A DNA stretch of 64,000 nucleotides. Source: Fictibacillus solisalsi. GTDB taxonomy: Bacteria; Bacillota; Bacilli; Bacillales; Fictibacillaceae. Where the stretch lies: positions 1,275,418 through 1,339,417 of the forward strand of contig NZ_FNHW01000001.1 in the NCBI RefSeq assembly GCF_900103485.1, given 5' to 3'. Under the pieces are notes generated by a model. The model did no database searches. It was not told where the DNA came from and saw only the letters and a list, made by a program, of their open reading frames with translations. Positions within the stretch are counted from its first letter, which is position 1, and each line of letters starts with the position of its first letter. A program made the position numbers and the translations under genes. Of the stretch, positions 60,581-64,000 are shown piece after piece.

Positions 60581-61848
60581 CGATACAAACATTACATACA
60601 GGAATTGATACCATATGGGTGGTTTTAACCGCCGCCATGATTATTTTAATGGAAGGTGGTTTTGCACTGCTTGAAGCAGGGTTTGTACGCCACAAAAATA
60701 ATGTCAACATCATTATGAAGGTATTTGCGGATATTACCATTGGCACGCTTTGCTTTTATTTGATCGGTTTTGGCCTGATGTATGGAAAAGACGCTTATGG
60801 GTTAATCGGAACCAATGGGTTCATGATTAAAGGGGATTTATCCCATTTGAACTTTCTGATTTCTACGGATACATTTTGGCTGTTCCAGGCAGCTTTTGTT
60901 ATAGCGGTCATTTCGATCGTATCCGGCGCAGTCGCGGAGCGAATCAACTTTCGTGCTTATATTCTTTATGCCGTCCTCATGACCATTTTTATATACCCTG
61001 TCGCCGGGCATTGGGTCTGGGGCGGAGGCTGGCTTGGCAGACTCGGAATGCAGGATTTTGCCGGGTCTGGGGTCATCCATGCGCTTGGCGGTTTTTCAGC
61101 ACTTGCAGCCGCGATGTTTATCGGACCACGGAAAGGGAAATTCACTCCGCAAGGGATGAGTACAGTTTCGTTGCCTAGTAACCTTCCGTTGGCATCGGTC
61201 GGAGCTTTTTTGCTTTGGTTCGGCTGGTTTGGATTTAATGCAGGAAGTACGTTGAGCGCAACGGATGCCAGGATTGGCCACATTGCAATTGTAACCATGC
61301 TGTCCGCAGCATCAGGAGGAGCGACAGCGATGCTCTTTACATTATTTCGGTACAAGCGGTCTGACGCACCTTCCGTCATTAATGGTTCACTGGCAGGACT
61401 TGTAGGAATAACCGCCGGATGTGCCTTTGTCAGTGACGCATCGGCGATAGTTATCGGTGTCGTTTCAGGACTGGTTATGCTGCTTGCGACCCACTGGCTG
61501 GAAATCAAACAGATTGATGATCCGGTCGGCGCGTTTCCTGTTCATGCAGCCTCAGGTATTTGGGGAACGATTGCGGTTGGCCTGTTTGCAACCGATAACG
61601 GTTTTTTTACTACAGGAAGCTGGCACTTACTAGGGGTTCAATTACTCGGTCTTTTGGTGCTATGCACGTGGGGATTTGTATTAACTTGGTTAAGTTTGAA
61701 ATTTATTCAGCTATGGATTCCTGTCCGCTCCACTGAAGAAGAAGAAGAAGTGGGACTGGATATCAGCTACCACGGCATGGTCGCCGCCTTTCAGGAACAA
61801 GAGTTTATCAAGTATGAGAGCAACTACCTCCATTACAAAGAAGATTAA
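60577..61848 (+). CDS. amt: Ammonium transporter
   Basis: This is a 423-residue Amt/Mep/Rh-family channel with about eleven transmembrane helices. Recognisable elements are LMEGGFALLEAGFVRHKNNVNIIMK, AERINFRAYILYAVLMTIFIYPVAGHWVWGGGWL, DFAGSGVIHALGGFSALAAAMFIGPRKGKF (with the twin-His channel region) and the later GAFPVHAASGIWGTIAVGLF. The short acidic cytoplasmic C-terminus ends in KYESNYLHYKED. It follows the coiled-coil gene and no glnB-type gene is adjacent. Its N-terminus differs from NrgA of B. subtilis, so it may be a second amt. Confidence 0.93.
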   Translation: MTIQTLHTGIDTIWVVLTAAMIILMEGGFALLEAGFVRHKNNVNIIMKVFADITIGTLCFYLIGFGLMYGKDAYGLIGTNGFMIKGDLSHLNFLISTDTFWLFQAAFVIAVISIVSGAVAERINFRAYILYAVLMTIFIYPVAGHWVWGGGWLGRLGMQDFAGSGVIHALGGFSALAAAMFIGPRKGKFTPQGMSTVSLPSNLPLASVGAFLLWFGWFGFNAGSTLSATDARIGHIAIVTMLSAASGGATAMLFTLFRYKRSDAPSVINGSLAGLVGITAGCAFVSDASAIVIGVVSGLVMLLATHWLEIKQIDDPVGAFPVHAASGIWGTIAVGLFATDNGFFTTGSWHLLGVQLLGLLVLCTWGFVLTWLSLKFIQLWIPVRSTEEEEEVGLDISYHGMVAAFQEQEFIKYESNYLHYKED

Positions 61849-61857
61849 TGCCTGTGC

Positions 61858-61889
61858 AAAAAAACGCCTTTTGAGGAAGGGCGTTTTTT
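61858..61889. terminator. Intrinsic terminator after amt
   Basis: AAAAACGCC and GGCGTTTTT flank a short loop and are followed by T. Confidence 0.8.
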
Positions 61890-61984
61890 TACTATACTTT
61901 CATTCTTTTTGAAGCACAAATGTTTCTTTATAAAGAACAAAAGTGATATAATAGCAGTACTATCAAACAGGCGGGTGCAAGAGA

Positions 61985-62191
61985 ATGAAATCATGCAAAA
62001 TGGAAGGGTGCGACAAACCTGTGGCAGGGAGAGGACTTTGCCACATGCATTATAAACGGTGGGCAAGGCATGGTGATCCCGAAGTTACTATGGTAAAAAA
62101 GGAATGCAAAGAAGAAGGCTGTGAACGCCGCCATTTTTGCAAGGGATATTGTGAGCCGCACTACCGGCGCATGCGGAAAAGAAAAGCGTAG
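61985..62191 (+). CDS. Small protein with two tandem Cys/His zinc motifs
   Basis: This 68-residue basic protein is built of two similar units: CKMEGCDKPVAGRGLCHMHYKRW and CKEEGCERRHFCKGYCEPHYRRM. Each has the C-x4-C-x(n)-C-x2-H-Y pattern, expected to bind one zinc. The HYxRW..HGDP element resembles the treble-clef motif found in phage-encoded HNH-type and related proteins. The preceding GGCGGGTGCAAGAGA is a weak ribosome binding site. It stands alone. A nucleic-acid-binding role is likely from the basic charge, but unproven. Confidence 0.75.
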   Translation: MKSCKMEGCDKPVAGRGLCHMHYKRWARHGDPEVTMVKKECKEEGCERRHFCKGYCEPHYRRMRKRKA

Positions 62192-62241
62192 AAAGTAGAG
62201 ATCGACCAAATCAACCAGCAAAATAAAATATAAGAATTTTC

Positions 62242-62271
62242 TTGACAATAATAGATCACGTGCAGCATAAT
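62242..62271 (+). promoter_or_regulatory. Promoter of the proBA T-box leader
   Basis: TTGACA (62242-62247) and CATAAT (62266-62271) spaced 18 bp. Confidence 0.7.
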
Positions 62272-62277
62272 ATATTT

Positions 62278-62531
62278 TAAAAATTGCTAAACGCGTTAAC
62301 AGGAACCAGTAAATTGGAACGCATGCGTAAGAGAGTGGAATCCACCGGCTGAAAGATTCCATCGTCATGAACCAATTGAGCCTACTCCTCGAGCTGTCAG
62401 ATGAAAAACCTGACCGTTTACCCACGTTACGGGATCAAAGAGAGCCTCATCATCAGATGATGCTAATCAAGGTGGTACCGCGGATATCAGACTCTTTCCG
62501 TCCTTATTACAGGATGGGAAGGGTCTTTTTT
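62278..62531 (+). ncRNA. T-box riboswitch of proBA (tRNA-Pro sensing)
   Basis: The T-box sequence AAGGTGGTACCGCGG is at 62469-62483. It is followed by the terminator, stem 62489-62503 with 62512-62526, and a T tail. Stem I features include the AGAGAG stretch and GGCTGAAAG. The 3' side of the specifier domain reads TTGAGCCTACTC, giving CCU (proline) as the probable specifier codon, in keeping with the proline-biosynthesis genes that follow. Uncharged tRNA-Pro should prevent termination. The T-box class is certain; the specifier placement is by eye. Confidence 0.93.
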
Positions 62532-62554
62532 AGTTAAGGAAAGGGGCCGGGTTT

Positions 62555-63679
62555 ATGGGCAAAAAACGAATTGTGATCAAAATCGGAAGCAGCTCGCTTA
62601 CTAACAAAAACGGCGGTCTGAGCCAAAATAAAATCTTGGAACATGCCAGTGCCATCGCTGAACTTCGCAACAAGGGGCATGAAGTGGTTTTGATTTCATC
62701 AGGAGCTGTTTCGGCAGGATTCGCAGATCTGGGATATCCGTCCCGTCCGGTGACGACAGCAGGTAAACAAGCGGCAGCTGCAGTCGGCCAAGGACTGCTG
62801 ATTCAGGCGTACACAGAGGTATTTAAGCAGCACGGCATAATTGCTGCACAACTGCTCTTAACACGAAATGACTTTTATAAAAATGAACAATACACGAACG
62901 CTTATGCTACGTTAACCGAGCTTTTAAAGCGGTCAATATTGCCGATCATCAATGAAAATGATTCAGTATCCATTGATGAATTAACCTTTGGAGACAATGA
63001 TATGCTTTCTGCCCTTGTCAGCGGGCTCGTTCATGCAGATCATCTCATCATTTTGACCGATATCAATGGTTTGTATGACCAAAATCCCCGTACTATACCA
63101 ACAGCGCGGCGGTATGATTTTCTTGAAGAAATCACAGATAAACACCTTGGGATGACAAATAACCCGTCATCTTCAAAGTTTGGAACCGGTGGAATGAAAT
63201 CCAAGCTGTTGGCGGCAAAAACCGCTTTAGCCCTTGGGGTTCAGGTATTCGTGGGGACAGGAACCGGTAAATCCAAGCTTCTTCAAATATTGGAAGGCAG
63301 GGGTGACGGGACTTATATCGGCAGACAACTAGCTCCGGCGTTAAAAAAACAGAAGCAGTGGATTGCTTTTCACTCTCCGCTCAGTGGTGCGATTGAGGTC
63401 GATGATGGAGCAGCCCATGCTATTTTATATGAGGGAAAAAGCCTGCTTCCAGCTGGTGTTAAAAAGATTAGTGGGATGTTTGCTGCGGGTGATGTTGTTG
63501 AAATCGTTAATTCAAATGAAGAAGTGATCGGAAAAGGCCAGGTCCAATACTCATCCGATGAACTGCAAAGTATTAAAGGAATGGCGAGCCGGGATGCGAA
63601 ACTGCACACCAACAATCCACATTCGGAAGTCATTCATCGAAACAAATGGCTATCCATGGCAAAGGAGAAAACAATATGA
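62555..63679 (+). CDS. proB: Glutamate 5-kinase
   Basis: This 374-residue enzyme makes gamma-glutamyl phosphate, the first step of proline synthesis. The amino acid kinase domain (1-260) has [24 protein letters not shown]-type loop ([11 protein letters not shown]), [21 protein letters not shown] and [15 protein letters not shown]. The C-terminal PUA domain (about 275-365) is present, as in the longer form of the enzyme. It overlaps proA (ATGA). Control by the T-box implies the proBA unit responds to proline starvation rather than to osmotic stress. Confidence 0.96.
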   Translation: MGKKRIVIKIGSSSLTNKNGGLSQNKILEHASAIAELRNKGHEVVLISSGAVSAGFADLGYPSRPVTTAGKQAAAAVGQGLLIQAYTEVFKQHGIIAAQLLLTRNDFYKNEQYTNAYATLTELLKRSILPIINENDSVSIDELTFGDNDMLSALVSGLVHADHLIILTDINGLYDQNPRTIPTARRYDFLEEITDKHLGMTNNPSSSKFGTGGMKSKLLAAKTALALGVQVFVGTGTGKSKLLQILEGRGDGTYIGRQLAPALKKQKQWIAFHSPLSGAIEVDDGAAHAILYEGKSLLPAGVKKISGMFAAGDVVEIVNSNEEVIGKGQVQYSSDELQSIKGMASRDAKLHTNNPHSEVIHRNKWLSMAKEKTI

Positions 63680-64000
63680 GTGAACTGCTAATGAAAGCGA
63701 AAAAAGCAAAAGAAGCCGTAAGTGACATGCTTACAAAAACCACCGCACAAAAAGATGAAGCACTCAGGCTTATTGCCCGTCAGTTAATTCAGGAAACGCC
63801 TTTTATACTCGAGGAAAATACAAAGGACATTGAAACAGCCAGGAAAAAGGGAGTTCATGAATCGTTGGTTGACCGTCTTATGCTTAATGAAGCAAGAATT
63901 GAGGATATGGCTGGAGCGCTCAAGCAGCTCACCCACTTAACTGATCCAACTGGTAAGGTCCTGGAGCGATTTGAACGTCCCAACGGTCTTTCAGTAGAAA
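63676..64000 (+). CDS. proA: Gamma-glutamyl phosphate reductase (5' part)
   Basis: The start ATG overlaps the proB stop. The 108 visible residues ([15 protein letters not shown]..., [35 protein letters not shown]) match the N-terminus of ProA, which reduces gamma-glutamyl phosphate to glutamate semialdehyde with NADPH. The gene runs out of the right end of the window. Confidence 0.95.
   Translation, partial: MSELLMKAKKAKEAVSDMLTKTTAQKDEALRLIARQLIQETPFILEENTKDIETARKKGVHESLVDRLMLNEARIEDMAGALKQLTHLTDPTGKVLERFERPNGLSVE

Noticed and set aside
60966-61508. 180-residue minus-strand ORF
   Set aside because: It is antisense to amt, with composition typical of the reverse frame of a membrane protein gene.
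62284-62302. cre-like sequence in the proBA leader
   Set aside because: It departs from the cre consensus at two conserved positions and lies within the structured T-box RNA.
1-64000. CRISPR arrays, transposases, prophage genes, tRNA or rRNA genes
   Set aside because: Scanned for regularly spaced repeats, transposase motifs, inverted-repeat ends and structural RNA genes. None was seen apart from the SAM-I and T-box leaders.

Overview
The window reads as chromosomal DNA of a low-to-mid GC, spore-forming Bacillota, most likely a Bacillaceae genus related to Bacillus/Fictibacillus. The evidence is an alpha/beta-type small acid-soluble spore protein, a SpoIIP-family protein, a GltC-gltAB locus, SAM-I and T-box riboswitches, a cre box, many intrinsic terminators, AGGAGG ribosome binding sites and frequent TTG/GTG starts. 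There are no rRNA or tRNA genes, insertion sequences, prophage or CRISPR. Both ends are cut inside genes: a sugar-binding protein on the left and proA on the right.

Layout. 1-6.6 kb: a carbohydrate-sensing system (periplasmic-binding-type protein, LytS/YesM-type kinase, AraC-type regulator) next to a CcpA-controlled sugar ABC importer. 6.7-12.6 kb: a hotdog thioesterase and a sulfur-flavoured neighbourhood with an EgtB-type sulfoxide synthase, a CxxC flavin disulfide reductase, a PatB/MalY C-S lyase, a GNAT-like protein and a YedE/TsuA transporter. 12.7-17.7 kb: an RsbR-like/RsbS-like STAS pair behind a leader terminator, then a Cys-type formate dehydrogenase with its DUF1641 partner. 18-25.3 kb: a tiny gene pair, gltC and gltAB. 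25.3-36.5 kb: mostly single genes separated by bidirectional terminators (a YhfH-like peptide, ppaC, a CAP lipoprotein, oxidoreductases, a CatE-like dioxygenase, YitT, glutaminase, an E. coli-type SpeD, an SASP and a truncated MerR remnant).

36.6-50.1 kb is one long same-strand acyl-CoA operon behind a strong promoter with a perfect 24-bp dyad. Its front part carries an ACAD10/11-type acyl-CoA dehydrogenase, an SDR, an acyl-CoA ligase, a TetR regulator, a 3-hydroxyacyl-CoA dehydrogenase, an enoyl-CoA hydratase, a thioesterase and an ACAD10/11-type APH kinase. The back part carries a ComB-family phosphatase homologue, a second acyl-CoA dehydrogenase split by a frameshift in a run of ten A, and a second SDR, hydratase and ligase. 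The pairing of kinase and dehydrogenase strongly suggests catabolism of 4-hydroxy (or related) acids through phosphorylated acyl-CoA. This is the most interesting system in the window.

50.1-54.5 kb holds a DAO-family oxidase, a YebC/YeeN protein, an HNH protein, a small membrane protein coupled to a SpoIIP paralogue, and a DinB-like protein. 54.5-59.8 kb is a SAM-I riboswitch-controlled unit (2-hydroxyacid dehydrogenase, FGGY kinase, RbtT/DalT/CsbX-type transporter) followed by a YagE-like 2-keto-3-deoxy acid aldolase. That is an unusual target for SAM control. 60.1-64 kb carries an ammonium transporter coupled to an unknown coiled-coil protein, a small double-zinc-motif protein, and proBA behind a T-box leader.
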